A stretch of DNA of 64,000 nt from Rhizobium sp. P32RR-XVIII (lineage in GTDB: Bacteria > Pseudomonadota > Alphaproteobacteria > Rhizobiales > Rhizobiaceae), in assembly GCF_012641395.1 (NCBI RefSeq), contig NZ_JABAIH010000021.1, forward strand, positions 1-64,000, given 5' to 3'. Below, one piece after another: positions 1 through 8,102 of the stretch. The notes under the pieces are model-generated. The model ran no database searches. It saw nothing but the letters and a program-made list of their open reading frames with translations, and had not been told where the DNA came from. Both the position numbers and the translations under genes were made by a program. How positions within the stretch are numbered: position 1 is the first letter of the stretch; every line of letters starts with the position of its first letter.

Positions 1-1177
1 GCTTGTTGAAGCTGACAACCGATGCATTGCGCCGACCCCGAAGAGCTGTCCAGTATGTCGTCTCGGATACGGTATCTCCGCCGTTGTAGTCCGGGGACGC
101 TTTGCGGACACGGATGTCATATTGGCCGCGCGCAACTGCCCTTATGACGGAACGTCGAATGGCTTGAGATGACGACGCCGTGATGCCAATCGCTGGCAGG
201 CTGACCCACGCCCCGGAACCAGCAACAGCATATTCAACCTCCACGACGACCTGATAGTTAACTCGTTTCCCGTCCTTTTTCTGATAGCGGTACACGCCGT
301 TCGGGAAGCTGATATCTACCGAGATCTCATCTACATCATCCGCAGTTGTGCGCTGTGTCCAGCTGCTTAAGCTCCATCCGATTTTGTTTTCGAGAAGGAT
401 TTGAACCGATTCCTCGAACACCGGCTTGGTGTAGAGAGTCGGAGCTTCGGTTAGATGGTTCTCGATGATTTCATAGCTGACGTCGGCAAACCGATCGATC
501 GGCGTTTCCCCGATGCGAAGATCCGAGATGGACACGGGGCCATAGCCGACGACGAACAACATGCGCAAATACTGGTCGTCGCCTGAAAGTTCCGTGTATG
601 CCCCCGCCGCATAGGGCGGCGATATTCTGTGGTGGCCAAAGACAACCGGAATCGCCCCATACTGGTTCGCAGAGTTCTTGCCGCCGCCGATGGAATAGAG
701 CGTCTTGGTCTTGTCGATTGCCGGCGCTTCCGGCTTGGCCGGCGGGAACAGCGCGTTGATGGCCAGCGAGCCGACAATGGTAATGCCGGCTGCGATCACG
801 CTGGTTGCGCCCGCAACACCCGCCAAGCCGAGAGCACCAGCAATCGGAACTGCAAAGAACAGCGCAGCGACTGCAACCACGAGGCTCAGGATCGAGCGCA
901 AAGCGCCCTTGCCGGGCACCTTCACGATGGATAGGACGGCGCCGGGTTTGACGCGGACGCGTGACCAGTTCTTCGCCTCGATCGCGTGGCCGTTGATCGT
1001 GACGTAGAGCCGGCTTGGCTCTATGCCGCAATACTCCAGAATCTCGGCTACCGACAGCCCTGCCGGGACGCGCGCATGTTCACGCTCCTGTCTAAGAGGT
1101 GAGCGGCGCAGGTAAACGTCCACGCCTTCGCCAGGCGCAATGATCTCAACTGGCGCCGTCGCCGAAACTAGCTGCAT
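1..1177 (-). CDS. phage tail tip / host-specificity protein (partial)
   Basis: Open reading frame on the minus strand starting at the ATG at 1177 and still open at the window edge, so only about 392 N-terminal residues are visible. The N-terminal part carries a ubiquitin-like MoaD/lambda-I-like stretch, then a hydrophobic Ala/Gly-rich segment (about residues 100-145), then a segment with PVVFGHHRISPP typical of the start of J-like tail tip proteins of alphaproteobacterial siphophages and GTA. It is the last visible gene of the tail operon, directly after an NlpC/P60 gene, the order seen in lambda (K-I-J) and GTA. It would form the tip that contacts the host receptor. The family call rests on context plus this N-terminal pattern; the receptor-binding end is not in the window. 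Confidence 0.75.
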   Translation of the reverse strand, partial: MQLVSATAPVEIIAPGEGVDVYLRRSPLRQEREHARVPAGLSVAEILEYCGIEPSRLYVTINGHAIEAKNWSRVRVKPGAVLSIVKVPGKGALRSILSLVVAVAALFFAVPIAGALGLAGVAGATSVIAAGITIVGSLAINALFPPAKPEAPAIDKTKTLYSIGGGKNSANQYGAIPVVFGHHRISPPYAAGAYTELSGDDQYLRMLFVVGYGPVSISDLRIGETPIDRFADVSYEIIENHLTEAPTLYTKPVFEESVQILLENKIGWSLSSWTQRTTADDVDEISVDISFPNGVYRYQKKDGKRVNYQVVVEVEYAVAGSGAWVSLPAIGITASSSQAIRRSVIRAVARGQYDIRVRKASPDYNGGDTVSETTYWTALRGRRNASVVSFNK

Positions 1178-1186
1178 AGGTCTGCC

Positions 1187-1600
1187 TTACTGATTGAGAC
1201 GGTAGAAACCAGAAATTCGGTTTCGCCAGCGCATGTCGCCAATGCGATCGATGACGGATGGATGCGGGCCTTCGCTGTGGAGCATGCGGCCTTGGCCGAG
1301 GAAGACGCCGACGTGGCTGTCGTGCCGCCCTGCCCGCATGAGCACGCCGTCGCCTGGCTGCGGCGTGTCCACCTGCTGCCAGTGCCGTTCGCGTTCCTCG
1401 TCGATCAGAGGTGCGATAGCGCCGTGTTTGAACTCGCGCGCATCCATCTCTGCGGAATAAGCGGGTACGGGAGTGCCGAGCACATCGCGATAGTAGAGAA
1501 ACAGGATGCCCCAGCAGTCCGCGCCGGTATATTCGCGCCCATGGGGCACGTATGGAATGCCAACGAATTGCTGCATCAGAACAGTCCCGACCAAAGCCAT
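1187..1600 (-). CDS. NlpC/P60 family tail-associated peptidase
   Basis: About 137 residues from the ATG at 1600; upstream in-frame sequence is not protein-like, and a second ATG at 1576 is possible. It contains the papain-like NlpC/P60 motifs: catalytic Cys in GADCWG near residue 37, and His in DSHVGVFLG near residue 96. Such proteins (lambda gpK, GTA gp14) cut peptidoglycan peptides during DNA injection or act in tail tip assembly. It lies immediately upstream of the tail tip gene in the same direction. No strong Shine-Dalgarno is seen before either start. Confidence 0.85.
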   Translation of the reverse strand: MALVGTVLMQQFVGIPYVPHGREYTGADCWGILFLYYRDVLGTPVPAYSAEMDAREFKHGAIAPLIDEERERHWQQVDTPQPGDGVLMRAGRHDSHVGVFLGQGRMLHSEGPHPSVIDRIGDMRWRNRISGFYRLNQ

Positions 1601-1683
1601 TGCGCTTGCGGCTGACGCCGGTCTAAGCGGTTCAACATCACATACCTGTGCTTGTGAGAGAGTGAGACTCAGGCCATGGTTGC

Positions 1684-1715
1684 GGTGCGGGAGGGGCCAA
1701 CACTCCTCCCGCACC
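1684..1715. repeat. perfect 11-bp inverted repeat (hairpin)
   Basis: GGTGCGGGAGG at 1684-1694 pairs perfectly with CCTCCCGCACC at 1705-1715 around a 10-nt loop. It lies in the 244-bp gap of the leftward tail operon and just upstream of a small rightward gene. No clear T-tract follows on either strand, so it may be a weak terminator, an RNA-processing hairpin or a regulatory element for the small gene. Confidence 0.6.
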
Positions 1716-1741
1716 TTCACCCACATGCTCAAGGAGTTGAC

Positions 1742-1897
1742 ATGAGCGATGCAGAGCGAATTGAAGCACTCGAACGACGAGTGGAAGAGCTGGAAAAGGT
1801 CGTTGCCGTCCTGAAGACGAGCGGCGCGAACACCGCGACTTCCCTCAAGCAAGCGGTTGCGGCGCTGCCGGTGCAGGCGCCTCTGAAGCGGAGGTAG
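1742..1897 (+). CDS. small coiled-coil protein, probable phage cargo (moron) gene
   Basis: A 51-residue rightward ORF in an otherwise leftward tail operon. A strong Shine-Dalgarno AAGGAG at 1731-1736 lies 5 nt before the ATG. The first 30 residues form an acidic heptad-like coiled coil (IEALERRVEELEKVVAVL) resembling SlyX-type small proteins; the tail is Ala/Pro-rich. Its 3' end overlaps convergently the end of the neighbouring leftward gene. Good ribosome site, helical protein pattern and opposite orientation suggest an independently expressed cargo gene. Function unknown. Confidence 0.6.
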   Translation: MSDAERIEALERRVEELEKVVAVLKTSGANTATSLKQAVAALPVQAPLKRR

Positions 1898-2219
1898 GTG
1901 CCGCGACGAGGATGCAAAGTTCCGGCTGCAAATATCTCGTCATCCACTTGAAGGCGGCGGCGGCAACGTAGTCGGAAACGCGCTCGGAGACCTGCAATCC
2001 TAGCCGTTCAAGCCCGCATTTGCCGGCGGCGACTTCCAGCGCCGCGGCATCATCGGTGGTGACGCCACATTGTTCTTTGAGCCAGATTTCCAGAGCTTCC
2101 GCTATGATTACGTCGGCATCGGGTTCGTGTGCGAAACCGCTCGATATCGCTTTGGCGGCTTCATCCTTGAAGAGGACATTGGCGGCCAACAGAAGGCGGC
2201 GTGGATCAGTCTTCGTCAT
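1845..2219 (-). CDS. hypothetical phage protein between minor tail genes
   Basis: 124 residues from the ATG at 2219, with Shine-Dalgarno AAGGAG 6 nt upstream. The sequence is mainly alpha-helical, soluble, with an Ala/Pro-rich C-terminal tail and no recognised catalytic motif. It sits between a DUF1833-like minor tail gene and the NlpC/P60 gene, so a tail-assembly role is inferred from position only. Confidence 0.65.
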   Translation of the reverse strand: MTKTDPRRLLLAANVLFKDEAAKAISSGFAHEPDADVIIAEALEIWLKEQCGVTTDDAAALEVAAGKCGLERLGLQVSERVSDYVAAAAFKWMTRYLQPELCILVAAPTSASEAPAPAAPQPLA

Positions 2220-2229
2220 TTTGGGCTCC

Positions 2230-2733
2230 TTAAAACAGTCCAGGGAATGCGCCGGGCGTAAACTGCCCCGCCGGATACGGCTCGTTGATCAGCGCGTCGG
2301 CAACCAAGTCTGCGGTAATCTGCTCCTCGCCGATCGTGACATCCGACAGCTGCAGCGCAGGCATCTCGATTTCCACGTCATCCAGGCTCGAGGCCAGAAC
2401 TATCTCCAGCTTGATGCTTGCCGGCGTCGTGAACGACCGCAACATGGCAACGAGAGATCTGTCTGTGTTGTCGATCGAAAGCTGGATTCGCGGCGGGCTG
2501 TCGCTCTTGTCGTCCGGAAGTGTGAACTCGAACGGCAGGAACAGGTATTCGTTGCCACGGCTCGTCGTCGCGTAGACCAGCGGTGAATCCGAAATCCGCG
2601 TCGTGGGATCCGAGGAAAGATAGATCGGCTCGTCCAAGTCCTCATGCGTCACTGTAAGGAGACAAATGACGACTTCATCCGTCTCTTGCGAGTTTATGGC
2701 ATTGAGGAAGGCCAGCGAGACTGTACGGCTCAT
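2230..2733 (-). CDS. DUF1833-like minor tail protein
   Basis: 167 residues. The pattern of beta-rich sequence beginning with AFLNAINSQETDEVVICLLTV, a central DRSLVAMLRS-like stretch and an ALxLSDV-like C-terminal half matches the phage DUF1833 family, found between the tape measure and the NlpC/P60 gene in many alphaproteobacterial siphophages. Its start overlaps the stop of the upstream gene (ATGA at 2730-2733), indicating translational coupling. Probably part of the baseplate hub or distal tail. Confidence 0.7.
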   Translation of the reverse strand: MSRTVSLAFLNAINSQETDEVVICLLTVTHEDLDEPIYLSSDPTTRISDSPLVYATTSRGNEYLFLPFEFTLPDDKSDSPPRIQLSIDNTDRSLVAMLRSFTTPASIKLEIVLASSLDDVEIEMPALQLSDVTIGEEQITADLVADALINEPYPAGQFTPGAFPGLF

Positions 2734-3083
2734 GGCAATACCTCAAGCGACAGCGATACAGTCCACTTGCTGGCGCCCAGACGCTTGACGCTATAGGGCG
2801 GGACATAGCGGACAAGAATGGTGTCCGTGCCGTATGGATTCCTAAACGTGAACGGCGCCGCGCCGTCGGCAATCGTGTCTCTGACGAAGTCGACAAAGGT
2901 CTCCCTCTGCGCACTCGTCATCAAGAGCTCACCGCTGAGCCGCGAAACGCCTGAGGTGGACCGGCGACGTGTTTTCGCCGGCCCTATCGATGTTTGGCTG
3001 CGCAGCAGATTGTCGGGAGCCTCTTCTTGAAGAGATGACGACGTGAACCGGCATGGAAGCGTTTCTGGCCAATCTGCAATCAT
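2730..3083 (-). CDS. minor tail protein (gpM-like position)
   Basis: 117 residues, starting inside the stop codon of the tape measure gene (ATGA at 3080-3083) and ending inside the start of the next gene. The C-terminal half ends in VSLSLEVLP, an ending often seen in short distal tail proteins encoded just after the tape measure gene. It corresponds in position to lambda M or GTA gp12. No enzymatic motif. The role in attaching the tail tip to the tube is inferred from gene order. Confidence 0.65.
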   Translation of the reverse strand: MIADWPETLPCRFTSSSLQEEAPDNLLRSQTSIGPAKTRRRSTSGVSRLSGELLMTSAQRETFVDFVRDTIADGAAPFTFRNPYGTDTILVRYVPPYSVKRLGASKWTVSLSLEVLP

Positions 3084-5389
3084 CGGCGCGCCAAGCCTCC
3101 CTTAAGCCCGAATGCCCCCTGCATGGCACCTCGCGAGCGAGAGCCAGGCGTGTTTATCTTGTCCGCAACGGCCTCATCGATCATGACATCGAGTTGCGGG
3201 CCGGACGAAGTCTGGTGGGTTTGCTGCTTCACCTGAGACGACGTGTTGTTCGTGATGTTCACGACAACTCCGGGGTTGCCAGGTGATGGCTTCTTGCCGA
3301 GCGTCGGCAGCCGTGGCGCACCGACTAGGCCGCCGGTTGCATACCCCTGCAGGCGGCGAAGATTGTTGACGCCGATCCGCTTGGTGGTTTCGGCGTCCAT
3401 GACGTATTCGCCCTTGTGGACGATGCCGGCCGGCTGATACTTGCCGCCTTGGCCGGTATAGCCGCCATCACTGAAGAGCCCCGGCAAAAGCTGGCCGGCA
3501 GACGCCGCGGCGAACTGCGAACTACCACCGCCGAACAGGCTGGAAAGGAATCCGCCACCGCCCTTACCGAAGATGCCGTCGAACGCCGTATTAAGGGCCA
3601 TATCGAGCAATTTGTCGGCAATCCTATCAAGGGCGTTCGTCAGTGCGTCAGCCTCAGACGTACCGTTTCTGAGGTCAGAAATGAATCCCCCTAGCGCATC
3701 CTGCGCAAGGCCACGGAAGTCGTCTGCTGCGCGACGTGCATTCTCCTGCTGTTGCGCCAGCTTCTCGGCTTCGGCACTTGCTCCGGCGTAGCCAGTCGCC
3801 AGTTGATCGATCGACGCCTTCAAAGCTGGCGTGATCGTCAATCCAGCCTTCTGGGCTGCCGTCAGCAAGTCGCTCTCGGCGCGTGCCTTCTCGATTGCAA
3901 AACCGTAGTCATCGATCAGCGGATTGACCGCCGACTGCGCAGCGCTTTCGGTCTGAATGGCAGCCGTGCGCTCCTTGATCTGTTCGATCTCGCGCTGGTA
4001 GTCATCCTGGCCACGTCCCCCGCCTCGCCCTTTGCGTCCGCCGCCACCGCCTCCGCCTGGCTTACCAGGAGGCGGGAAGTCGCCAAGCGACACCGGCTTT
4101 ACGCCCGTCGGCTTGAATGGCCCAAACTGCTCGAAAGGACCGAATTGCTCTGGTGGCTTGGCGGGCTGCGAGCCGGACGTTATGCCATTGAGCGTTGCCG
4201 GCACCGTGGCGGGAAGGTTCGCCGCTGATGCGCGGAGGTTGGCAAGCGCCTGCTGCACCTCGTTCAGGCGTGCGATCGCCTCTGTATTATCAAAACCGAG
4301 CGATGTATTTAGCGCAATACGATCCTGAAGTGTCTTGACCTCCTTCTCGAGGCTAGCCGTCTCATCCTTGGCCTTCTCAGCATCAAGATTGATGACATTG
4401 CCGTCGCCGTCCGTAATCCCAAGAGATTGGTTCAGATCTTTGAAGATCTGCGCATTGCCAAGGTCGCCGAGGAAGCCGTCGAGCTCACTCTTTGCGTCCT
4501 GGATCTTCTGAATTAGCCCGGAGACATCGAAGTCGTTGATCGCACTCGCCGCGGTGTTGATGCCGCCGGCAAAGTTCTGGCTGGCCCCGGTGGAATCGTT
4601 GAACTCCTTTGCGACATTCGTCAGCGCCGTTTTCAGGTTTGTGGTCGCCTGATCTAGCGTGAATACGGACCCAGCAACCTTATCTTGCAGTGTCGGGGCC
4701 CCAGCTTCGAACGCTCGGAAAAACGCCTCCGATGACACCTTGCCGTCGACCACCAACTGCTTAAGCGCAGCGACGGAACCGCCAGCCTCCTTCAGTCCAG
4801 CCGCGGCGGCCTGCGCGATAGTTGGGGCGCCTTCGAGGATAGAGTTGAATTCTTCCGCGTGTACTGTACCAGAGCCAAGCGCCTGACCCAGCTGCAAAAG
4901 AGCGCCGCTGGCTGATTGTGAATCAGTGCCAGCAACCCGTAGCGCCAAGGCGACGTTGTTCGTGAACCCGAGCAGATCTTCCGTCGATACGCCGAGTTCC
5001 CTTTGCGCCTGCGCAGCCTTGCCGTAGAGCGTAGCCAATGTCTCAATTGGCGCGCCATTTGCTAGTGCCGCCTTATTGAGACGTTGATAGACCTTCTCCA
5101 GATCATCTCCGGAGAGGCCGGCTACTTTTAGGGCGTTGGTGATGCGGGTCGCCGAATCGGAAAGTTCAGCTAAGCCCTTGACGGCTGCCGATGTCAGGAA
5201 GGCGGCACCAATCTGGACGCCTGCACGAGCGAACGATGCAGCGATGGCTTTGCTGCTGCCCTCGGCGCGTTTTTGAATGGCGCCGAGGCGCTGGTTTGTC
5301 ACTCCCTGCGCTCTGCTGAGAGCATTTTCGTATTTCTTGATATCGGCAGAAAGCTGGACGACGAGACGCTCAAGGTCAGTTGCGGCCAT
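3080..5389 (-). CDS. tail tape measure protein
   Basis: About 769 residues from the ATG at 5389, chosen because AGGAGG lies 5 nt upstream; a GTG two codons earlier is less likely. The N-terminal 40-270 region holds the tape-measure domain pattern (AGLSGDDLEKVYQRLN; ALRVAGTDSQSASGALLQLGQ; GTVHAEEFNSILEG). A hydrophobic stretch near residues 55-75, a Pro/Gly-rich linker around 430-470 with a run of glycines, and a second helical part with a Gly/Ser-rich segment follow. It sets tail length and is ejected ahead of the DNA. It is the longest gene of the tail operon, as usual. Confidence 0.9.
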   Translation of the reverse strand: MAATDLERLVVQLSADIKKYENALSRAQGVTNQRLGAIQKRAEGSSKAIAASFARAGVQIGAAFLTSAAVKGLAELSDSATRITNALKVAGLSGDDLEKVYQRLNKAALANGAPIETLATLYGKAAQAQRELGVSTEDLLGFTNNVALALRVAGTDSQSASGALLQLGQALGSGTVHAEEFNSILEGAPTIAQAAAAGLKEAGGSVAALKQLVVDGKVSSEAFFRAFEAGAPTLQDKVAGSVFTLDQATTNLKTALTNVAKEFNDSTGASQNFAGGINTAASAINDFDVSGLIQKIQDAKSELDGFLGDLGNAQIFKDLNQSLGITDGDGNVINLDAEKAKDETASLEKEVKTLQDRIALNTSLGFDNTEAIARLNEVQQALANLRASAANLPATVPATLNGITSGSQPAKPPEQFGPFEQFGPFKPTGVKPVSLGDFPPPGKPGGGGGGGRKGRGGGRGQDDYQREIEQIKERTAAIQTESAAQSAVNPLIDDYGFAIEKARAESDLLTAAQKAGLTITPALKASIDQLATGYAGASAEAEKLAQQQENARRAADDFRGLAQDALGGFISDLRNGTSEADALTNALDRIADKLLDMALNTAFDGIFGKGGGGFLSSLFGGGSSQFAAASAGQLLPGLFSDGGYTGQGGKYQPAGIVHKGEYVMDAETTKRIGVNNLRRLQGYATGGLVGAPRLPTLGKKPSPGNPGVVVNITNNTSSQVKQQTHQTSSGPQLDVMIDEAVADKINTPGSRSRGAMQGAFGLKGGLARR

Positions 5390-5415
5390 GGGCACCTCCT
5401 GTTATCGTGCAACCT

Positions 5416-5676
5416 ATGGATGGATTTTTAAAGATTATCGGAATGGCGATCTTCGTGATCGCATTGGGTGCCGTCGTCATACTGGCTGCATCGACTCGGG
5501 GCGCCGGCATGGCAGCTATCGTCTATGCTTTGCCGGTGATGGTCGGCGGAGCTGCTATCTATGCCCTTGGGGCGATCCTCACGAACCTCATTGCGATCCG
5601 CGAGGCGTCCGATCGTCAGGCTGCCGCGTTGACCGAACTGGTAGCGCAACGGCGAACAGCTACCCTTTCGACTTGA
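5416..5676 (+). CDS. small two-helix membrane protein, probable phage cargo gene
   Basis: 86 residues from the ATG at 5416. Two hydrophobic helices (about residues 4-24 and 31-52) are followed by a charged amphipathic C-terminal segment (IREASDRQAAALTELV). It is encoded rightward in the gap between the tape measure gene and the tail chaperone genes. The opposite strand shows no protein-like frame here except the convergent chaperone end at 5660. No good Shine-Dalgarno is seen. A superinfection-exclusion or lysogenic-conversion role is a reasonable guess, not shown. Confidence 0.5.
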   Translation: MDGFLKIIGMAIFVIALGAVVILAASTRGAGMAAIVYALPVMVGGAAIYALGAILTNLIAIREASDRQAAALTELVAQRRTATLST

Positions 5677-5893
5677 GCCACTCGAAAAGTTCGTCTGCTT
5701 CCTTGTCGCTCATCTTCCCGTCATCGCGCTCATGAGCCTCGCATGCGGCAAAGAATTGCCACATCGACATCGCGTTTACTTGCTGTGGCGTGAACCCCAT
5801 CAGCGATCCAGTGCCGTAAATCGCGCCAAATCTAAGCTTGCCGTTCGGCAGATCGTCTATTTGACTTCCGCTTGATTTGGCGCTTCTGCCTCC
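5660..5893 (-). CDS. tail assembly chaperone, second frame (probable -1 frameshift product)
   Basis: After the tail chaperone ORF (5857-6216) the -1 frame stays open from at least 5893 down to a TAG at 5660. It encodes a conserved-looking stretch (LRFGAIYGTGSLMGFTPQ, then FFAACEAHE and an acidic helical end) like GTA gp10-type chaperones. There is no ATG before 5800 in this frame, and the two frames overlap by about 35 nt around GGGGGAG (minus strand, 5896-5890). This layout matches the G/GT pair of lambda-like phages. Independent initiation at the ATG at 5800 is the alternative. Confidence 0.55.
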   Translation of the reverse strand, partial: GGRSAKSSGSQIDDLPNGKLRFGAIYGTGSLMGFTPQQVNAMSMWQFFAACEAHERDDGKMSDKEADELFEWLKSKG

Positions 5894-6216
5894 CCCAGCT
5901 TCTCATCCTCCGCGCCGATTAGACCCGCAGACAGAATAGCTACGGCGTACGGATGGCTCTCCACCGGCGGGCGCGCCTCGACATAGGTGCGGACCAGCCT
6001 GAGGGCCTTCACCGGCTCCATACCGCCGCCGATGAGGCCTAGGCGAATGACGTTCGAGATATCCTCGATGCGCCACTGATGCATGTGCAGGCGGTTGAGG
6101 ACGACATACGGGCCGGCGTCCGTCTTCTCCTGCAGCTCGGCCAATTCGCCCCACCCGAGGCGGAAGACGTAATCGCCATCCGCCCAGGAGAGTTCAATCT
6201 TGGCGTCACGGCTCAT
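5857..6216 (-). CDS. tail assembly chaperone / GTA TA0-like protein, first frame
   Basis: 119 residues; the start overlaps the stop of the tail tube gene (ATGA). The sequence with DYVFRLGWGELAELQEKT and RIEDISNVIRLGLIGGG matches the small chaperone (gene transfer agent family) encoded between tail tube and tape measure. It would bind the tape measure protein during tail assembly. The C-terminal end becomes acidic just before the candidate slippery sequence and the second chaperone frame. Confidence 0.75.
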   Translation of the reverse strand: MSRDAKIELSWADGDYVFRLGWGELAELQEKTDAGPYVVLNRLHMHQWRIEDISNVIRLGLIGGGMEPVKALRLVRTYVEARPPVESHPYAVAILSAGLIGAEDEKLGEAEAPNQAEVK

Positions 6217-6662
6217 GGCGTGGCCGGCGTAGTGACGCGGACGAGCTCTCCGTCGGACTGCATTTCGATGTTCGCCGTGACGCGGCCGCCCTGCTCAGCT
6301 CCAGCGGTGAAAGTGGCGACCTGCATCAACCCGGTCCAAGTGATCGTCTTGGCAGGGAACTCGATCTCGATCTTCACGGGAACGCTTTCCACGTTTTCCC
6401 ACGCATCGAGCCAAGTATCGACAGATTCAGCGGCAAGGACACCTTCGCCCGAAACAGAGGCCGAAAGCGAGCTGGCATCGCGACCGACCCATGCGACTGC
6501 ATCAGGATCCAGGCAGTCCGGCAGGTTAACGTCGGTGAGGTCCTTGGTGAGCGTCAAGCTCTTCGAGGTAAAGCCGCAAGGCGCGGAATAGACGATCGGC
6601 GTCGCATCGTCACCGAGGAGAACTCGGAACTTGCCGAAGCGGGCAGTGGATGGAGGTGCCAT
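6213..6662 (-). CDS. phage major tail tube protein
   Basis: 149 residues with Shine-Dalgarno AAGGAG upstream of the ATG. The sequence is beta-rich, with GFTSKSLTLTKDLTDVNLPDC near residue 30 and a conserved AWENVESVPVKIE region, typical of tail tube proteins related to GTA gp9. It lies between the HK97 gp10-like gene and the tail chaperone, the standard order. It polymerises into the tail tube. Confidence 0.8.
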   Translation of the reverse strand: MAPPSTARFGKFRVLLGDDATPIVYSAPCGFTSKSLTLTKDLTDVNLPDCLDPDAVAWVGRDASSLSASVSGEGVLAAESVDTWLDAWENVESVPVKIEIEFPAKTITWTGLMQVATFTAGAEQGGRVTANIEMQSDGELVRVTTPATP

Positions 6663-6691
6663 GGAGTGTCTCCTTCAGATGGCGTTTGCAG

Positions 6692-7156
6692 TTAGCTTCC
6701 AGCAGCGACTTCCTTCGCCGCCTTGTTGATTGCTCGTGTGACGCGCCCTTTGACGCGCTTCCGGTTGGCCCGAAAACTGACGTAGAAGAACGGCCGGGCA
6801 GGCTGTTCTTTGATCTTCGCGCCGGCGAACTTGCCGCCAGCGACGTGTTCTTTTGTCCCGAATTCGACCCACCGGGCGTAGAAGGCTTCGCTGTTGCCGG
6901 CGTAGATCGTGATCGTCAGGTCGCCGCCGGTCGTTTCAACCTTGCCGATGGTCATGGCGCCCTTTGGCGCGCGGCCGTATGTCCAACCGATGCTGTCTCT
7001 CAGTGCGCCGGTGTCAGATGGAACCAGAGATTTCGCCAATGCGACGATCTCGTCAGCGCCTGCCTCCATCGCATCGCGGATGCGCTGCTTGACCTTGGCC
7101 GGCAGTCGATCAAGCTTCGCCTGCAGTTTCTTGAGGCCTTCGATCCGGGAAGCCAT
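6692..7156 (-). CDS. HK97 gp10-like neck / tail completion protein
   Basis: 154 residues. The N-terminal helix (IEGLKKLQAKLDRLPAKV), the central VPSDTGALRDSIGW motif and ARWVEFGTKEH followed by ARPFF are diagnostic of the HK97 gp10 family, which joins head and tail. It starts one nucleotide into the stop of the upstream DUF3168 gene (TGATG). Basic C-terminal tail. Confidence 0.9.
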   Translation of the reverse strand: MASRIEGLKKLQAKLDRLPAKVKQRIRDAMEAGADEIVALAKSLVPSDTGALRDSIGWTYGRAPKGAMTIGKVETTGGDLTITIYAGNSEAFYARWVEFGTKEHVAGGKFAGAKIKEQPARPFFYVSFRANRKRVKGRVTRAINKAAKEVAAGS

Positions 7157-7566
7157 CAGGCGGGCTCTTCGAGCAGCGCCACGACCTGGACAATGCCATG
7201 CTGAGTCGTTGGTTCCGGATCATCGATGACGCGCCATAGCCGAACCTCGATTGTCGCGAGCGCCATCTCGTCGAGAGGGAATTCCTGCTCGTGCAAAGAC
7301 TGCCGAACCTCGGCAATGATGTCGTCAACTGCCCACCGGCTCGGTTTGCGAGACCAGATGTCGATCTGTGCGGTGATCTCCTGCCCGTAGATGCATTCAG
7401 CGTCGTCAGATGAGCCGTAGAACGGGCCGCGGCTCACGTACGTGTTCTGGGCTCCCCACGGCTGCTCTGGCGCCTTGTCGTGGATGCCGTCGACCATTGC
7501 GACCAGCGCAGCATTTGCCTTGAGCGCGCCATAGATGGCGGCCCACAGTTCTTTCCCGGCACTCAT
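7156..7566 (-). CDS. DUF3168 tail completion/terminator protein
   Basis: 136 residues from the ATG at 7566; longer in-frame extensions are not protein-like. The pattern with LWAAIYGALKANAALVAMV near the start, DIWSRKPSRWAVDDII and a C-terminal QHGIVQVVALLEEPA is the DUF3168 family, equivalent to the HK97 tail terminator. It lies between the head-tail adaptor and gp10-like genes, as expected. Confidence 0.85.
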   Translation of the reverse strand: MSAGKELWAAIYGALKANAALVAMVDGIHDKAPEQPWGAQNTYVSRGPFYGSSDDAECIYGQEITAQIDIWSRKPSRWAVDDIIAEVRQSLHEQEFPLDEMALATIEVRLWRVIDDPEPTTQHGIVQVVALLEEPA

Positions 7567-7576
7567 GGCTTTTCCT

Positions 7577-7927
7577 TTAAGGCGCGACGCCCGTCTGGGC
7601 TTCGAGATAGACCCAGTAGCGATCGGAGACGGCATCAACGATTTTCACCGCGTACACGTCGCCGGTGCGAACATCCCTCATTCGCCAGTCCGCTTGGATC
7701 TGCTTTGTCTCTGCGGTCGAACGAAGGTAGACGCCCAATAGGTTCCGGCCTTCCAGCCGCGCGGCGACGACTGCCTCAGAGCCGCCACGGGGGCGAAATG
7801 CTGCCCATGCCTTGAACCGCTCTGCGAACCCGCCCTCGGTATTCCCGAGGCCATCGTCGATAATCGCTCGCTCATCGAAGGCAACGCGGTGCTGCAGCTC
7901 GCCGGCAGTCGGCTTAATCGGCGCCAT
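7577..7927 (-). CDS. phage head-tail adaptor protein
   Basis: 116 residues from the ATG at 7927. It has the small beta-barrel pattern of the phage head-tail joining family (PF05521 type): GELQHRVAFDER, then GFAERFKAWAAFRPRGGSE, then RMRDVRTGDVYAVK. It lies between the connector genes and DUF3168. Its start lies 14 nt inside the preceding small gene, suggesting coupled translation. Confidence 0.85.
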   Translation of the reverse strand: MAPIKPTAGELQHRVAFDERAIIDDGLGNTEGGFAERFKAWAAFRPRGGSEAVVAARLEGRNLLGVYLRSTAETKQIQADWRMRDVRTGDVYAVKIVDAVSDRYWVYLEAQTGVAP

Positions 7928-8090
7928 CGGCGGGCTTCCCTGCTGACGGGATCTCGACTGCCTTGCCTGCCGCAACGGCCTGGTCGGCGCACTCGCGCTT
8001 GACGGTCAATTCCATGCCGGCCTTGTAGCCGACGGTCGATTGCGAGGTCGGCTTGTAGTCGAAGTCATGCGTAAAGCGGACGCGCGCCAT
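7914..8090 (-). CDS. small conserved phage protein of the neck region
   Basis: 58 residues (starts MARVRFTHDFDYKP) with a good GAAGGAG ribosome site about 7 nt before the ATG at 8090. It ends 14 nt inside the head-tail adaptor gene. The pattern of one beta-strand segment, then YKAGMELTVKRECADQAVAAG, resembles small proteins often seen between connector and adaptor genes in rhizobial prophages. Function unknown. Confidence 0.75.
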   Translation of the reverse strand: MARVRFTHDFDYKPTSQSTVGYKAGMELTVKRECADQAVAAGKAVEIPSAGKPADGAD

Positions 8091-8102
8091 AGGTGGTCTC
8101 CT

